A stretch of DNA of 64,000 nt from Nocardioides halotolerans DSM 19273 (GCF_000422805.1 NZ_AUGT01000022.1:62001-126000), one strand, 5' to 3'; positions 33,658 through 44,835 are shown, counted from the first letter of the stretch. Numbers and translations are program-made. The notes: generated by a model from the letters alone, not told the origin.

Positions 33658-34614
33658 TCACGCCAGCCGCGCGGGCAGCCCGAGGCGGGCGAACTGGTCG
33701 GCGTGGAAGGTCACGATCTCCGCGACCGCGCCGCCGGCGATGCGCAGGACGTCGAGCGTCAGCGGCAGGTAGGCGCCCTCCTGCTCGCGCCACTGGTAGA
33801 ACGCGATCGCGGGCTGCCGGTTCGCCGCGGTGTGGACCCCCCGCAGGCCCTGCATGCCGACGAACCCGTCCGCGACCCAGTCGTGCACGACCGCGTCGCG
33901 GCCGACCTGCAGGCCGGGGGTGGGCGGCATCGAGCACCGGACGTCGTCGCGCAGCATGGCCGCGAGCCGGTCGACGTCGGTGGCCACGCTGGCCTCGGTG
34001 AAGCGGCGCACCAGGTCGCGCGTCGCGGCGTCGTCCTCGCGGCCGGTCCAGTCCTGGCGCTCGGCCGGCAGGTGCTCGCGCATGCCGGCGCGGGCGCGCT
34101 GGAGCGCGCTGTTGACCGAGTTGACCGAGTCACCGAGCCACTCGGCGACGTCCTTCGCCGGCCACCCGAGCACGTCGCGCAGGATCAGCACGGCGCGCGG
34201 TCGAGGCGCGAGGTGCTGCACCGCGACGACGTACGCGAGCTCGACCGTCTCGCGCGCGAGGGCCGCGGACTCCGGCTCGTCGGCACCCTCCGCGGGCAGC
34301 TCGTCGAGGAGCGCGTCGGGGTAGGGCTGGAGCCACCGCACCTCGCCGCCGGTCGCGGGGTGGGGCCGCACCTTCGCCAGCAGGTCGAGCGAGGCGTTGG
34401 TGGCGATGCGGTAGAGCCAGGCGCGGAACGACGCCCGCCCCTCGAAGGTCTCCCGGCCTCGCCAGGCCCTGAGGAAGGTCTCCTGCACGGTGTCCTCGGC
34501 ATCGTCGAAGGACCCGAGCATCCGGTAGCAGTGCACGTGCAGCTCGCGCCGGTGCCGCTCCGCCAGGCGTGCGAACGCCGGCTCGTCGATCTCACCCAGC
34601 CCGGCCTCGCTCAT
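33658..34614 (-). CDS. ECF sigma factor with C-terminal SnoaL-like domain (SigG-like)
   Basis: A 318-residue protein. ATG 34614 is preferred because GGAGGGG lies 6 bases upstream; ATG 34647 is possible. Sigma region 2 is ELHVHCYRMLGSFDDAEDTVQETFLRAWRG (read in parts), region 4 is VLILRDVLGWPAKDVAEWLGDSVNSVNSALQRAR. After residue about 195 it carries a SnoaL-type alpha/beta barrel (RFTEASVATDVDRLAAMLRDDV, then a terminal ITFHA-like strand). This fused layout is that of SigG/SigJ-type ECF factors, where the tail replaces an anti-sigma factor. No anti-sigma gene is adjacent. Confidence 0.88.
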   Translation of the reverse strand: MSEAGLGEIDEPAFARLAERHRRELHVHCYRMLGSFDDAEDTVQETFLRAWRGRETFEGRASFRAWLYRIATNASLDLLAKVRPHPATGGEVRWLQPYPDALLDELPAEGADEPESAALARETVELAYVVAVQHLAPRPRAVLILRDVLGWPAKDVAEWLGDSVNSVNSALQRARAGMREHLPAERQDWTGREDDAATRDLVRRFTEASVATDVDRLAAMLRDDVRCSMPPTPGLQVGRDAVVHDWVADGFVGMQGLRGVHTAANRQPAIAFYQWREQEGAYLPLTLDVLRIAGGAVAEIVTFHADQFARLGLPARLA

Positions 34615-34734
34615 CCCCGGCCCCTCCACCAGCATGTCCGCACCCATCGCGTGATCCCTCCGCCTCGTCGTGCCCTGTCGTAGGTGTGACGGGCGCGGGT
34701 GCCGGAACTCATCACTCGCGGATGGACCGACCCC

Positions 34735-36069
34735 TCACGCCGTGGCTGCGAACGCCTCGGCGACGACGTCGAGCGCCTCGTCGAGGAGCGTGTCGGAGAT
34801 CGAGAGCGGCGGCAGGAAGCGGACGACGTTGCCCCAGGTGCCGCAGGTGAGGGTGACGACGCCCTGCTGGTGGCAGTACGACGACACCGCGGCCGTGCGG
34901 ACCGGCTCGGGGGAGAGCGTCCCGGGCGTGGTCAGCTCGATCGCCATCATCGCCCCGCGCCCGCGGACGTCGCCGATCACCGGGTGGTCGGCGGCGATCT
35001 TGCGCAGCCGGTCGGCCATCCGGGTGCCGATGTCGCGAGCGCGACCCGTCAGGTCGTGGCTGCGCATCTCCTCGAGCGCCCCGAGGCCGGCGGCGCAGGC
35101 GACCGGGTTGCCGCCGTAGGTGCCGCCGAGGCCGCCGACGTGGACGGCGTCCATGAGCTCGGCCCGCCCGGTGACCGCCGCGAGCGGCAGCCCGCCCGCG
35201 ATGCCCTTGGCCAGCGTGATCAGGTCGGGCTCGACGCCCTCGTCGTCGCAGGCGAACCAGTCGCCGGTGCGGCAGAACCCGGTCTGGATCTCGTCGGCGA
35301 CGAACACCACCCCCGTGTCCTTCGCCCACGCGGACAGCGCCGGCAGGAAGCCCGGCGCCGGCACCACGAACCCGCCCTCGCCCTGGATCGGCTCGATCAC
35401 CACGCACGCCAGGTTGTCGGCGCCGATCTGCTTGTCCATCACGTCGATCGCGCGCTTCGCGGCCTCCTCGCCGGACAGGTCGTCGCGGAACGGGTAGGAC
35501 ATCGGGACCCGGTAGACCTCGCCGGCGAACGGGCCGAAGCCGTTCTTGTACGGCATGTTCTTCGCGGTCATCGCCATCGTGAGGTTGGTGCGCCCGTGGT
35601 AGGCGTGGTCGAACACCGCCACCGCGTCGCGGCCGGTTGCGACGCGCGCGATCTTGACGGCGTTCTCGACCGCCTCAGCCCCGGAGTTGAACAGCGCCGA
35701 CTTCTTCTCGTGGTCGCCCGGCGTGAGCTCGGCGAGCTGCTCGCACACGTCGACGTAGCCGTCGTAGGGCGTGACCATGAAGCAGCTGTGCGTGAACGCC
35801 GCCACCTGCTCCTGGACCCGCGACACCACCGACGGGGCGGCGTTGCCGACGCTGGTCACCGCGATGCCTGAGCCGAGGTCGATGAGCGAGTTGCCGTCGG
35901 CGTCGACCAGCACGCCACCACCGGCAGCGACGACGAACACCGGCAGCATCGTGCCGACCCCGTCGGCGACGTGCGCCTTCTTGCGGTCGAGACGCGCCAG
36001 CGACTCCGGGCCGGGAATGCTGGTGACGAGGTTGCGCTGCTGGGGGAGCGAGGGGCCGCCGGTGCTCAT
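34735..36069 (-). CDS. gabT: 4-aminobutyrate-2-oxoglutarate aminotransferase
   Basis: A 444-residue class III aminotransferase converting GABA to succinate semialdehyde. Motifs: [62 protein letters not shown] and [15 protein letters not shown] with the PLP Lys; [18 protein letters not shown] follows. The start at [15 protein letters not shown] context is standard for actinobacterial GabT. It lies 5 kb from the polyamine region and could catalyse the next step after the aldehyde dehydrogenase. No succinate-semialdehyde dehydrogenase gene is adjacent. Confidence 0.93.
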   Translation of the reverse strand: MSTGGPSLPQQRNLVTSIPGPESLARLDRKKAHVADGVGTMLPVFVVAAGGGVLVDADGNSLIDLGSGIAVTSVGNAAPSVVSRVQEQVAAFTHSCFMVTPYDGYVDVCEQLAELTPGDHEKKSALFNSGAEAVENAVKIARVATGRDAVAVFDHAYHGRTNLTMAMTAKNMPYKNGFGPFAGEVYRVPMSYPFRDDLSGEEAAKRAIDVMDKQIGADNLACVVIEPIQGEGGFVVPAPGFLPALSAWAKDTGVVFVADEIQTGFCRTGDWFACDDEGVEPDLITLAKGIAGGLPLAAVTGRAELMDAVHVGGLGGTYGGNPVACAAGLGALEEMRSHDLTGRARDIGTRMADRLRKIAADHPVIGDVRGRGAMMAIELTTPGTLSPEPVRTAAVSSYCHQQGVVTLTCGTWGNVVRFLPPLSISDTLLDEALDVVAEAFAATA

Positions 36070-36147
36070 TTCCGCAATCTAGCGCCCGCTTCGACGCGGC
36101 GCGCCCGCCGTTCTCGCAGTCCGTGGCCGGTGAGGGAGGATGGTGCG

Positions 36148-37263
36148 GTGCGTGACGTCGTGATCCTCGGGTCGACCGGGTCGGTCGGCACCCAGGCGCT
36201 CGACATCGTGCGCGCCAACCCCGACCGGTTCCGGGTCGTGGGGCTGACCGCGGGCGGGAGCAACCCCGACCTGTTCGAGCAGCAGGTGGCCGAGTTCGCG
36301 CCGGCGTACTCCGGCCTCGGTGAGGAGGCCTCCACCGAGGCCGCCGCGATGGCGTGCGACGTCGTCCTCAACGCCGTCAACGGCGCGGTGGGCCTGCGGC
36401 CGACGCTGGCCGCGCTCGACGCGGGCAACACCCTGGCGCTGGCCAACAAGGAGAGCCTGATCGTGGGCGGCCCGCTGGTCCTCGAGCGCGCCCGGCCCGG
36501 GCAGATCGTGCCCGTCGACTCGGAGCACAGCGCGCTGGCGCAGTGCCTGCGCGGCGGCGCGCCCGAGGAGGTACGCCGCCTGGTGCTGACGGCGAGCGGC
36601 GGCCCCTTCCGCGGGCGGACGGTCGAGGAGCTGCACGACGTGACCGTCGAGGAAGCACTGGCCCACCCCACGTGGGACATGGGCCCGGTCGTGACCATCA
36701 ACTCCGCGACGCTGGTCAACAAGGGCCTGGAGGTCATCGAGGCGCACCTGCTCTTCGGCATCCCCATCGACCGAATCGACGTCGTGGTGCACCCGACGAG
36801 CGTCGTGCACTCGATGGTCGAGTTCGTCGACGGTGCGACCCTGGTCCAGGCCAGCCCACCCACGATGCTCATCCCCATCGCGCTGGGCCTGAGCTGGCCC
36901 GACCGGGTGCCCGACACGGCCCCCGCCGTCGACTGGACCAGACCGGAGACGTGGGAGTTCTTCCCCCTCGACGACGAGGCCTTTCCCGCGGTGGCACTGG
37001 CGAAGCGGGCCGCGACGACCGGCGGCACGGCGCCTGCCGTCTACAACGCCGCAAATGAGGTATGTGTCGAGGCCTTCCGACAAGGCAGGCTCGCGTTCAC
37101 GCAGATCGTGCCAACGATCTCCGCCGTGCTCGCCCGCCACGACGTACCGTTGACCCCGGGGACGTCGCTGGCGGTCGAGGACGTCCTCGCCGCTGACGCG
37201 TGGGCCCGTGCGGAGGTCGTCCAGGGTGGCGTGGTCGCAGGACAAGGGGGGAACAGAGGGTGA
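36148..37263 (+). CDS. dxr: 1-deoxy-D-xylulose 5-phosphate reductoisomerase
   Basis: A 371-residue NADPH enzyme that makes MEP in non-mevalonate isoprenoid synthesis. NADPH motif [28 protein letters not shown], the metal/substrate residues in [47 protein letters not shown] (read in parts) and [15 protein letters not shown] 36148 has GAGGGAGG 8 bases upstream; longer upstream readings are antisense to gabT. It overlaps the next gene by 4 bases (GTGA), the conserved dxr-rip1 arrangement. Confidence 0.97.
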   Translation: MRDVVILGSTGSVGTQALDIVRANPDRFRVVGLTAGGSNPDLFEQQVAEFAPAYSGLGEEASTEAAAMACDVVLNAVNGAVGLRPTLAALDAGNTLALANKESLIVGGPLVLERARPGQIVPVDSEHSALAQCLRGGAPEEVRRLVLTASGGPFRGRTVEELHDVTVEEALAHPTWDMGPVVTINSATLVNKGLEVIEAHLLFGIPIDRIDVVVHPTSVVHSMVEFVDGATLVQASPPTMLIPIALGLSWPDRVPDTAPAVDWTRPETWEFFPLDDEAFPAVALAKRAATTGGTAPAVYNAANEVCVEAFRQGRLAFTQIVPTISAVLARHDVPLTPGTSLAVEDVLAADAWARAEVVQGGVVAGQGGNRG

Positions 37264-38615
37264 GCAGCCTCTACTACGCGCTCGGGGTCGTGATCTTCTT
37301 CGGCTCGATCCTGATCTCGATCGGGCTCCACGAGCTCGGGCACATGATCCCGGCGAAGGCCTTCGGCGGGAAGGTCACCCAGTACTTCATCGGCTTCGGG
37401 CCGACCGTCTGGAGCCGGCGCCGCGGCGAGACCGAGTACGGCGTCAAGGCGATCCCGCTCGGCGGCTACGTGAAGATCGTCGGGATGCTGCCGCCCGGCG
37501 CCGAGCAGCTCGGCACCGTGACCTACGACGAGCAGGGCAACCAGGTCACGAAGATCCGCAAGTCCAACACCGGCCTGTTCACCCAGCTGATCTCCGACGC
37601 CCGCGCGGCCGAGTGGGAGCTGATCGGTCCCGAGGACGAGCCGCGGCTGTTCTACAAGATGCCCTGGTGGAAGAAGGTCGTCGTGATGGCCGGCGGCCCG
37701 TCGGTCAACATCGCGATCGCGTTCTTCCTGTTCTGGGGCGTGTTCGCCTTCTACGGCAACCCGGCCGACCGCGAGATCGACGCCGGCCAGCCGGCGATCA
37801 GCCACGTCAGCGACTGCGTCATCCCCTACACCGAGCAGCGCACCACCTGCGAGCCCGGCGACCCGGTCAGCCCGGCCGCCCAGGCGGGCCTCGAGCGCGG
37901 CGACGTGATCACGAGCTTCAACGGCACCGCGATCTCGTCCTACGACCAGCTCTCCGAGCTGATCCGCGCCAACGCCGACGGTGAGGCCGTCATCGGCTAC
38001 ACCCGCGACGGCACCGCCGCCGAGGCCACGGTCCACACGCTCATCCAGTCCCGGCCCGACTCCGACGGCAGCGGCATGGTCGAGGTCGGCTTCCTCGGCA
38101 TCCAGCCGACCACCCACCTCGTCACCGGCGGCCCGCTCTACACGACCGTGCAGATGGGCTACACCGCTGAGCAGACCGTCGAGGCCGTCATCCGGCTCCC
38201 GCAACGGGTCTGGGGCGTCGGCAAGGCCATCATCGGCCTCCAGGACCGCGACGAGGACAGCCCGGTGAGCATCGTCGGCGGCAGCCGGCTGGCGGGCGAG
38301 ACCGTCTCGCTCGAGGGCTTCCCGGTGCAGCAGAAGATCGTCTACCTGCTGATGCTCATCGGCGGCTTCAACTTCTTCATCGGCGCCTTCAACTTCATCC
38401 CGCTGCTGCCGCTCGACGGCGGGCACATCGCCAGTGCCCTGTGGGAGGCCGTACGCCGCGGGCTCGCCCGCCTGCGCGGCCGTCCCGACCCGGGTCACGT
38501 CGACGCCGCCCGGCTGCTGCCGGTCGCCTACGTGATGGCGTCGTTCATGCTCGCGATGAGCGTGGTGCTGATCGTCGGCGACTTCGTGGTGCCGCTCCAC
38601 GTCCCCATCGGCTGA
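37260..38615 (+). CDS. rip1: Site-2 (M50) membrane zinc protease, RseP/Rip1 type
   Basis: A 451-residue intramembrane protease. Active-site HELGH (residues 24-28) is in the first helix, the second zinc motif is [12 protein letters not shown] near residue 385, and a PDZ domain lies between ([20 protein letters not shown]). [21 protein letters not shown] is typical of the family. It cleaves membrane anti-sigma factors and signal-peptide remnants in related bacteria. GTG overlaps the dxr stop. Confidence 0.95.
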   Translation: MSSLYYALGVVIFFGSILISIGLHELGHMIPAKAFGGKVTQYFIGFGPTVWSRRRGETEYGVKAIPLGGYVKIVGMLPPGAEQLGTVTYDEQGNQVTKIRKSNTGLFTQLISDARAAEWELIGPEDEPRLFYKMPWWKKVVVMAGGPSVNIAIAFFLFWGVFAFYGNPADREIDAGQPAISHVSDCVIPYTEQRTTCEPGDPVSPAAQAGLERGDVITSFNGTAISSYDQLSELIRANADGEAVIGYTRDGTAAEATVHTLIQSRPDSDGSGMVEVGFLGIQPTTHLVTGGPLYTTVQMGYTAEQTVEAVIRLPQRVWGVGKAIIGLQDRDEDSPVSIVGGSRLAGETVSLEGFPVQQKIVYLLMLIGGFNFFIGAFNFIPLLPLDGGHIASALWEAVRRGLARLRGRPDPGHVDAARLLPVAYVMASFMLAMSVVLIVGDFVVPLHVPIG

Positions 38616-38667
38616 CGGCCCGCTTCTGATTGGGGAGGGCCTCCGCCCGCGCCGTACGCTGGAGACC

Positions 38668-39819
38668 ATGACGGAGATCAACCTGGGGATGCCCGCGGCA
38701 CCCCCGCCGGTGCTCGCGCCGCGCCGCAAGACCCGCCAGATCAAGGTGGGCAAGGTCGGCGTCGGCAGCGACTTCCCGATCTCGGTCCAGTCGATGACGA
38801 CGACCCTGACGGCCGACGTCAACGCCACCCTCCAGCAGATCGCGGAGCTCACCGCCACCGGGTGCGACATCGTGCGGGTCGCGTGCCCCTCGCAGGACGA
38901 CGCCGACGCGCTGCCGGAGATCGCGCAGCACTCCCAGATCCCGGTCATCGCCGACATCCACTTCCAGCCCAAGTACGTCTTCGCCGCCATCGAGGCGGGC
39001 TGCGCGGCAGTCCGGGTCAACCCGGGCAACATCCGCAAGTTCGACGACCAGGTCAAGGAGATCGCGGCCGCCGCGAAGGACCACGGCACCTCGATCCGGA
39101 TCGGCGTCAACGCCGGCTCGCTCGACCCGCGGCTCCTCGAGAAGTACGGCCGCGCCACCCCCGAGGCCCTGGTCGAGTCGGCGGTGTGGGAGGCCTCGCT
39201 GTTCGAGGAGCACGACTTCCACGACTTCAAGATCTCGGTCAAGCACAACGACCCGGTCGTGATGGTGCGTGCCTACGAGCTGCTCGCCGAGGCCGGCGAC
39301 TGGCCGCTGCACCTCGGCGTCACCGAGGCCGGGCCGGCGTTCCAGGGCACGATCAAGTCGGCGACGGCGTTCGGCGCCCTGCTCTCGCAGGGCATCGGCG
39401 ACACGATCCGCGTCTCGCTGTCCGCGCCGCCGGTCGAGGAGGTCAAGGTCGGCCTCCAGATCCTGGAGTCGCTCAACCTCAAGCCCCGCCGTCTCGAGAT
39501 CGTCTCGTGCCCCTCGTGCGGCCGGGCCCAGGTCGACGTCTACACGCTCGCCGAGCAGGTCACGGCCGGCCTCGACGGCCTCGAGGTGCCCCTGCGCGTC
39601 GCGGTCATGGGCTGCGTCGTCAACGGGCCGGGCGAGGCCCGCGAGGCCGACCTCGGCGTGGCCTCCGGCAACGGCAAGGGCCAGATCTTCGTCAAGGGCG
39701 AGGTCATCAAGACCGTGCCCGAGTCGCAGATCGTGGAGACCCTCATCGAGGAGGCCATGCGCATCGCCGAGGGCATGGAGAGCGTCGACGGCGCCGGCGC
39801 GACCGTCTCGGTCAGCTGA
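38668..39819 (+). CDS. ispG: 4-hydroxy-3-methylbut-2-enyl-diphosphate synthase
   Basis: A 383-residue iron-sulfur enzyme of the MEP pathway. TIM-barrel entry [29 protein letters not shown] and NPGNIRKFD, then the 4Fe-4S ligands Cys281 and Cys284 in SCPSCGRAQ and Cys316 in [10 protein letters not shown], with a Glu as fourth ligand. It is 52 bp after rip1 and on the same strand, so two MEP-pathway genes flank the protease, the arrangement seen in many actinobacteria. Confidence 0.97.
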   Translation: MTEINLGMPAAPPPVLAPRRKTRQIKVGKVGVGSDFPISVQSMTTTLTADVNATLQQIAELTATGCDIVRVACPSQDDADALPEIAQHSQIPVIADIHFQPKYVFAAIEAGCAAVRVNPGNIRKFDDQVKEIAAAAKDHGTSIRIGVNAGSLDPRLLEKYGRATPEALVESAVWEASLFEEHDFHDFKISVKHNDPVVMVRAYELLAEAGDWPLHLGVTEAGPAFQGTIKSATAFGALLSQGIGDTIRVSLSAPPVEEVKVGLQILESLNLKPRRLEIVSCPSCGRAQVDVYTLAEQVTAGLDGLEVPLRVAVMGCVVNGPGEAREADLGVASGNGKGQIFVKGEVIKTVPESQIVETLIEEAMRIAEGMESVDGAGATVSVS

Positions 39820-39842
39820 GCGCCAACCTCTAGGCTCGTCCC

Positions 39843-40688
39843 GTGCTCACCACGCGCCACGGAGTCCGCGCCCTCGGTGCGGCCGACCTGGACGCGTTCC
39901 TCGAGCTCACCAGCAAGGACCCGGTCGTCAACGTGTTCGTCGACCACCGCGCCCGCACCACCAACCTCGAGCCGCGCTGGCTCGGCGGTGAGGTGTGGGG
40001 CCGGTTCGACGGCGGCGACCTGGTCGCGGCGTGCCACGTCGGCGCCAACCTGGTGCCGGTGGAGGCGACGGAGGAGGACGCCCGCGCCTTCGGGGAGCGG
40101 GCGCTGACGCGCGGCCGCACCGCGTCGACGATCGTCGGGCGCCACGAGGCGGTGGAGCCGTTCTGGCACACGGTCGCCGACCAGTGGGAGCGGCCGCGCG
40201 AGCTGCGCTGGCGGCAGCCGCACCTCGAGATCGACCGCTCGCCCCTGGTCGAGGGCCATCCCGACGTACGCCGGACCACCCGCGGCGACCTCGACCTCCT
40301 CTACCCGGCCTGCGTGGCGATGTACACCGAGGAGGTCGGGGTCTCGCCCGAGGTGGGCGGTGGCGCCGAGCTCTACCGGGCGCGCGTCCAGCAGCTGATC
40401 AGCCGCGGCTGGTCGTTCGCCCGCTTCGACGGCGGCCGGCTGGTGTTCAAGGCCGAGGTCGCCTGCGCCTCGCCGTACGCCGCCCAGATCCAGGGCGTGT
40501 TCGTGCCGTCCGACCTGCGCGGCCAGGGGCACGCCGTGTCGGGCATGGCGGCGGTGGTCGACCTCGTGCGGCGCGAGATCGCCCCGACGGTCTCGCTCTA
40601 CGTCAACGAGTGGAACACCCCGGCGCGGCGCGCCTACGAGCGCGTCGGCTTCCGCGAGACCGCGCGGTTCTCGACGGTGATGTTCTGA
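39843..40688 (+). CDS. GNAT-family acetyltransferase with DUF4081 domain
   Basis: A 281-residue protein, 23 bp after ispG. The first 120 residues (LDAFLELTSKDPVVNVFVDHRAR) match the DUF4081 domain; the second half is a GNAT fold, with the acetyl-CoA loop in IQGVFVPSDLRGQGHAVSGMAAVV and the C-terminal SLYVNEWNTPARRAYERVGFRE. The acceptor is unknown. The position after ispG is widely conserved in actinobacteria. Confidence 0.88.
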   Translation: MLTTRHGVRALGAADLDAFLELTSKDPVVNVFVDHRARTTNLEPRWLGGEVWGRFDGGDLVAACHVGANLVPVEATEEDARAFGERALTRGRTASTIVGRHEAVEPFWHTVADQWERPRELRWRQPHLEIDRSPLVEGHPDVRRTTRGDLDLLYPACVAMYTEEVGVSPEVGGGAELYRARVQQLISRGWSFARFDGGRLVFKAEVACASPYAAQIQGVFVPSDLRGQGHAVSGMAAVVDLVRREIAPTVSLYVNEWNTPARRAYERVGFRETARFSTVMF

Positions 40689-40723
40689 CAGCGGTGCCCG
40701 GTCAGGGCGTTAGCCTGCGGCCC

Positions 40724-41092
40724 ATGCCACTACCGCGCAGCTCGCGCCTCCTCGTCGGCGGCTTCCTCGCCAGCGGCGCGGTCCACCTCGCGAGGCCCGA
40801 GGTCTACGAGCCGCTGATGCCGGCGTGGCTGCCGGCCCACCGCGAGGTGATCCTCGCGAGCGGCGTGGCGGAGCTCGCGTGCGCGGTCGGGATGGCGCTG
40901 CCCCGCACCCGCCGGGTCTCGGGCTGGGCGAGCGTCGCGCTGCTGCTCGGCGTCTGGCCGGGCAACCTGAAGATGGCGCTCGACAGCAACCGGTCGCGCA
41001 GCACGGCGTTCAAGGCGCTCGCGTGGGGCCGTATGCCCCTGCAGGTCCCGATGATCGGAGCCGCGGTCGCGGCCGCGCGGTCCGCGCGCTGA
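40724..41092 (+). CDS. DoxX-like small membrane protein
   Basis: A 122-residue protein with about four short hydrophobic segments (LLVGGFLASGAVHLARPE; VILASGVAELACAVGMAL; WASVALLLGVWPGNLKMAL; IGAAVAAA). SGAVHLARPEVYEPLMPAWLPAHR is the sequence typical of DoxX-like proteins of unknown role. It is 35 bp after the acetyltransferase gene. Confidence 0.75.
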   Translation: MPLPRSSRLLVGGFLASGAVHLARPEVYEPLMPAWLPAHREVILASGVAELACAVGMALPRTRRVSGWASVALLLGVWPGNLKMALDSNRSRSTAFKALAWGRMPLQVPMIGAAVAAARSAR

Positions 41093-41134
41093 GGTCGTCT
41101 CGACCCCGGGCGCGGACCGCGCGTCGCGGACCGG

Positions 41135-42118
41135 TCAGGCCGCCCGCAGCGTCTCGGCCGGGCGCAGCTTGCTGGCGCGCTCGCAGTCGGTGCCGGTGCA
41201 GCGGGCCGTGAACGCCTTGCGGGCGCCGTTGACCTCGAGCAGCAGCGCCGTCTGCGACTCCCAGGTGATCTCCCCGAACCAGTTGGCGCGCACCTGGTAG
41301 CGGCCGAGGTGCTTGCCGTCGATGGTGCGGGCGTCGACCCGGCCCGGGCCGGGGCCGTCGGAGAGGATGCCGACGGTAGCGATGCGCGTGGCGTCGGGGT
41401 TGAACGCCGCCACGGCCTCGGTGCACGACCGCCACAGCTTGGCGCCGGTCGTGATGCGGGTGACCAGCGTGCAGCCGCCGTCGTAGGGGTCCTTGGTGAA
41501 CGTCGCGAGCACGTCGCTCGACAGGTCGCCGACGTAGCCCGGCTTGGCGTTGACCACCCCGACCGAGTCGCCGGTCGTCGTCCAGAGCAGGGTCTTGTCG
41601 ACGGTGCCGATCAGCACCCGGTCGGTCTCGGCGTCCAGCGCGGAGGGGTAGCCCTTGAAGCTGCGCGACGCGAGCTGGGCGCCGGTCGTGGCGTCGTAGG
41701 CGGTGATCGTGCTCTTCGAGGTGCGGGTGTTCTTCGTCGCCACGATGCGGGCGCCGTCCCCGGAGAGGATGGTCTGGTAGACGTTCGCCTTCGTCAGCAG
41801 CGTCCGGTCACCCTGCGCGGTGACCCGGAAGATCCGGCCGTGGCCGCCCTGCTTGTTGGCGGTGGCGACGACGTACGCCGACCCGGACTTGCCGAGCAGC
41901 CGCACCACCGGGGCGCTGATCGTGACCCGCACGGCGCCGTCCACCACCGTCGTGCCCTCGACGTGGGGCACGGCCACGTCGGCACCGCGCGGCAGATCGC
42001 CCGGCGTCAGCGTGATGGCCGGCTTCGCAGTCGCCGGCGACGCGAGGAGCGTGGTGGTCAGGGCGGCGGCGCCGAGGGCGGCGAGGGTGCCCACGAATGG
42101 GCGGAACAGGGGGCGCAT
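41135..42118 (-). CDS. Secreted beta-propeller-like hypothetical protein
   Basis: A 327-residue protein with a clear Sec signal ([20 protein letters not shown], cleavage after ATA near residue 31). The mature part shows repeated strand-turn units with [29 protein letters not shown] and [11 protein letters not shown], reminiscent of YncE/WD40-like propellers. Four Cys near the C-terminus ([20 protein letters not shown]) may form disulfides. No enzyme motif is seen. It is divergent from proS. Confidence 0.6.
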   Translation of the reverse strand: MRPLFRPFVGTLAALGAAALTTTLLASPATAKPAITLTPGDLPRGADVAVPHVEGTTVVDGAVRVTISAPVVRLLGKSGSAYVVATANKQGGHGRIFRVTAQGDRTLLTKANVYQTILSGDGARIVATKNTRTSKSTITAYDATTGAQLASRSFKGYPSALDAETDRVLIGTVDKTLLWTTTGDSVGVVNAKPGYVGDLSSDVLATFTKDPYDGGCTLVTRITTGAKLWRSCTEAVAAFNPDATRIATVGILSDGPGPGRVDARTIDGKHLGRYQVRANWFGEITWESQTALLLEVNGARKAFTARCTGTDCERASKLRPAETLRAA

Positions 42119-42161
42119 GGCGCGTCCTTTCGGGTGGAGTTGGTCAGCACAGGGAAGACGC

Positions 42162-42190
42162 CCGGGCCTGCAGAATGGTTGCAGGTCCGG
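42162..42190. promoter_or_regulatory. Strong hairpin in the proS upstream region
   Basis: CCGGGCCTGCA (42162-42172) pairs with TGCAGGTCCGG (42180-42190) around a 7-base loop; the only mismatch is a G-U wobble. It lies 66 bp before the proS start and 43 bp from the divergent gene. It may be a leader hairpin or an operator. Confidence 0.6.
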
Positions 42191-42255
42191 CCGCAGCGGT
42201 GTCCGGACCGAAACCGCGTCGAAGTCGCCGGCGGCGCGCCCGTACCCTTCTCGGC

Positions 42256-44034
42256 ATGATCCTGCGGATGTCCAGCCTGTTCGTGCGCACCCTGCGTGAC
42301 GACCCTGCGGACGCCGAGGTCCCGAGCCACCGGCTCCTGGTCCGGGCCGGCTACATCCGCCGCGCGGCGCCCGGCATCTACACCTGGCTGCCGCTGGGGC
42401 TGCGGGTGCTGCGCAAGATCGAGGACATCATTCGCGAGGAGATGGACTCCATCGGCGGCCAGGAGCTGCTGTTCCCCGCGCTGCTCCCGCGCGAGCCCTA
42501 CGACGCGAGCGGCCGCTGGACCGAGTACGGCGACGGCATCTTCCGGCTCAAGGATCGCAAGGACGGCGACTACCTGCTCGGTCCCACCCACGAGGAGATG
42601 TTCACCCTCGTCGTGAAGGACCTGTACTCGTCGTACAAGGACCTGCCGCTGACGATCTACCAGATCCAGAACAAGTACCGCGACGAGGCGCGCCCCCGCG
42701 CCGGGCTGCTGCGCGGCCGCGAGTTCGTGATGAAGGACAGCTACTCCTTCGACATCGACGACGCCGGGCTCGACGAGAGCTACCAGCGGCACCGCAACGC
42801 CTACATCCGGATCTTCGACAAGCTCGGGTTCGAGTACGTCATCGTCAAGGCCGAGGCCGGCGCGATGGGCGGCTCGAAGTCCGAGGAGTTCCTCGCCAAG
42901 GCCGAGGTCGGCGAGGACACCTACGTGCGCTGCACGCGCTGCGACTACGCCGCGAACGTCGAGGCGGTCGACACCCCGCGGCCCCCGGCCAGGCCCTTCG
43001 ACGACGCGCCGGCCGCGCACACGGAGCAGACGCCCGGCACCCCGACCATCGACTCGCTGGTCGCCCACCTCAACGAGCGGTTCCCGCGCGCCGACCGCGA
43101 GTGGCACGCCGGCGACACCCTCAAGAACGTCGTGTTCTCGGTCCGCCACCCCGACGGCACCGTCGAGGCGCTGGCGGTGGGGCTGCCGGGAGACCGCGAG
43201 GTCGACGCCAAGCGGCTGGAGTCCAAGCTCGGCGAGGGCGTGGTGTTCGAGCCCTTCGGCGAGGCGGACTTCGCCGCTCGCCCCACCCTGGCCAAGGGCT
43301 ACATCGGGCCGGGCGCGCTCGGGGAGAAGAAGCCCGCCGGTGTCCGCTACCTGCTCGACCCGCGGGTGGTCGACGGCACGGCGTGGGTCACTGGCGCCGA
43401 CGTCGACGGCAGCCACGTGCTCGACCTGGTCGCCGGCCGCGACTTCACCAGCGACGGCCTCATCGACGTCGCCGAGGTGCGCGACGGCGACCCCTGCCCG
43501 GTCTGCGGCCACACCGACGGCGGCATCCTCGAGTCGGCCCGCGGCATCGAGATGGGCCACATCTTCCAGCTCGGCCGCCTGTACGCCGACGCGCTCGACC
43601 TGCAGGTGCTCGACGAGAACGGCAAGCTCGTCACGGTCACGATGGGCTCCTACGGCATCGGCCCCTCGCGTGCGGTCGCCGCGATCGCCGAGGGCACCCT
43701 CGACGAGCTCGGCCTGTCGTGGCCGCGCAACGTCGCCCCGGCCGACGTGCACCTGGTCGCGACGGGCAAGGACGACGAGGTCTTCACCGCCGCGGAGCGG
43801 ATCGCCACCGAGCTGTCGGCGGCGGGGGTCGACGTGCTCTACGACGACCGCCCGAAGGTCAGCCCGGGCGTGAAGTTCAAGGACGCCGAGATGATCGGCG
43901 TCCCGACCATCGTCGTCGTCGGCCGCAACCTCGCCGAGGGCACCATCGAGGTCCGCGACCGCGCCTCCGGAGCGCGCGAGGACGTCCCCGTCGACGCGGT
44001 CGTCGACCACCTGGTGGCGGTCGTCAAGGCCTGA
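42256..44034 (+). CDS. proS: Prolyl-tRNA synthetase
   Basis: A 592-residue class II synthetase of the bacterial type, containing an editing (INS) insertion. [22 protein letters not shown] is the normal actinobacterial start; a second ATG lies 12 bp on. Catalytic motifs: [44 protein letters not shown] (motif 2 region), MKDSYSFD and [12 protein letters not shown] (motif 3). The anticodon-binding domain occupies the last 150 residues ([12 protein letters not shown]). It charges tRNA-Pro. Confidence 0.97.
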   Translation: MILRMSSLFVRTLRDDPADAEVPSHRLLVRAGYIRRAAPGIYTWLPLGLRVLRKIEDIIREEMDSIGGQELLFPALLPREPYDASGRWTEYGDGIFRLKDRKDGDYLLGPTHEEMFTLVVKDLYSSYKDLPLTIYQIQNKYRDEARPRAGLLRGREFVMKDSYSFDIDDAGLDESYQRHRNAYIRIFDKLGFEYVIVKAEAGAMGGSKSEEFLAKAEVGEDTYVRCTRCDYAANVEAVDTPRPPARPFDDAPAAHTEQTPGTPTIDSLVAHLNERFPRADREWHAGDTLKNVVFSVRHPDGTVEALAVGLPGDREVDAKRLESKLGEGVVFEPFGEADFAARPTLAKGYIGPGALGEKKPAGVRYLLDPRVVDGTAWVTGADVDGSHVLDLVAGRDFTSDGLIDVAEVRDGDPCPVCGHTDGGILESARGIEMGHIFQLGRLYADALDLQVLDENGKLVTVTMGSYGIGPSRAVAAIAEGTLDELGLSWPRNVAPADVHLVATGKDDEVFTAAERIATELSAAGVDVLYDDRPKVSPGVKFKDAEMIGVPTIVVVGRNLAEGTIEVRDRASGAREDVPVDAVVDHLVAVVKA

Positions 44035-44065
44035 CGTGCGCGGACCGGACACTAGGGTGCGGCCC

Positions 44066-44767
44066 ATGCCGATCGACGCCGTGATCTTCGACTGGGGCGG
44101 CACGCTCACCGCGTGGCACGACATCGACTTCCACGCCGAGTCGCTGGCGCTGGCCCAGGCCGTGGTCGACGCCGACCACGACGTCGAGGTCTCGCAGCGA
44201 CTCTTGCACGCTGCGGGCAGCACGATCTGGGGTCGCTCCCGCGACCACCAGCAGAGCGCGACGGTCGCCGACCTGTTCACCGAGGCGGGGCTCGCGCACG
44301 ACCCCGAGCTGCTCAAGGCCTACTACGACTTCTGGGAGCCGCACACCTACACCGACCCGGTGGTGCGGCCGACGTGGGAGGCCCTGCGCGCCGACGGCAT
44401 CAAGGTCGGGGTGCTCTCCAACACGATCTGGCCGCGGGCCTGGCACGAGCACTTCTTCGAGCGCGACGGCGTCCTCGAGCTGCTCGACGGCGCCGTCTAC
44501 ACCAGCGAGATCCCGTGGACGAAGCCCTCGCCGCGGGCCTTCGCGGCCGCCATGGACGCCGTGGGAGTCACCGACCCGGCGCGCTGCGTCTACGTCGGCG
44601 ACCGCCTCTTCGACGACGTGTGGGGCGCCCGCAACGCCGGCCTGAAGGCGGTCCACCTGCCCCACAGCGCGATCCCGCCCGAGCAGGTCGGCCACACCGA
44701 GGGGACGCCCGACGCCGTCGTGCAGTCCGTGGCTGAGCTGCCGGCGCTGGTCAGAAACGGCCTCTGA
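44066..44767 (+). CDS. HAD-superfamily hydrolase
   Basis: A 233-residue HAD enzyme from ATG 44066. Motif I is IFDWGGTLT (nucleophile Asp8; Trp replaces the usual Leu before GGT), motif II is VGVLSNT, motif III Lys is in TKPSPRAF and motif IV is VYVGDRLFDDVWGARNAG. Phosphatase or phosphoglycolate-type activity is likely; substrate unknown. It lies 31 bp after proS and ends in a convergent region. Confidence 0.88.
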   Translation: MPIDAVIFDWGGTLTAWHDIDFHAESLALAQAVVDADHDVEVSQRLLHAAGSTIWGRSRDHQQSATVADLFTEAGLAHDPELLKAYYDFWEPHTYTDPVVRPTWEALRADGIKVGVLSNTIWPRAWHEHFFERDGVLELLDGAVYTSEIPWTKPSPRAFAAAMDAVGVTDPARCVYVGDRLFDDVWGARNAGLKAVHLPHSAIPPEQVGHTEGTPDAVVQSVAELPALVRNGL

Positions 44768-44835
44768 CCTGCGCCGACGCACGAAGTCGCAGCGGTGCGG
44801 CGCCGCGGGGGCGAATACCCCCGCCAGTACAACTT

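Noticed and set aside
34100..34140. Short direct repeat (GAGTTGACC) inside the ECF sigma gene
   Set aside because: It simply encodes the doubled SVNS in region 4; noted under the sigma-factor finding and not a separate element.
37041..39248. Long minus-strand frame (735 codons) opposite dxr-rip1-ispG
   Set aside because: The plus strand encodes three unmistakable enzymes here; the antisense product has no recognisable motif.
42058..44316. Long minus-strand frame (752 codons) opposite proS
   Set aside because: Shadow of proS and the HAD gene; repetitive composition and no family features.
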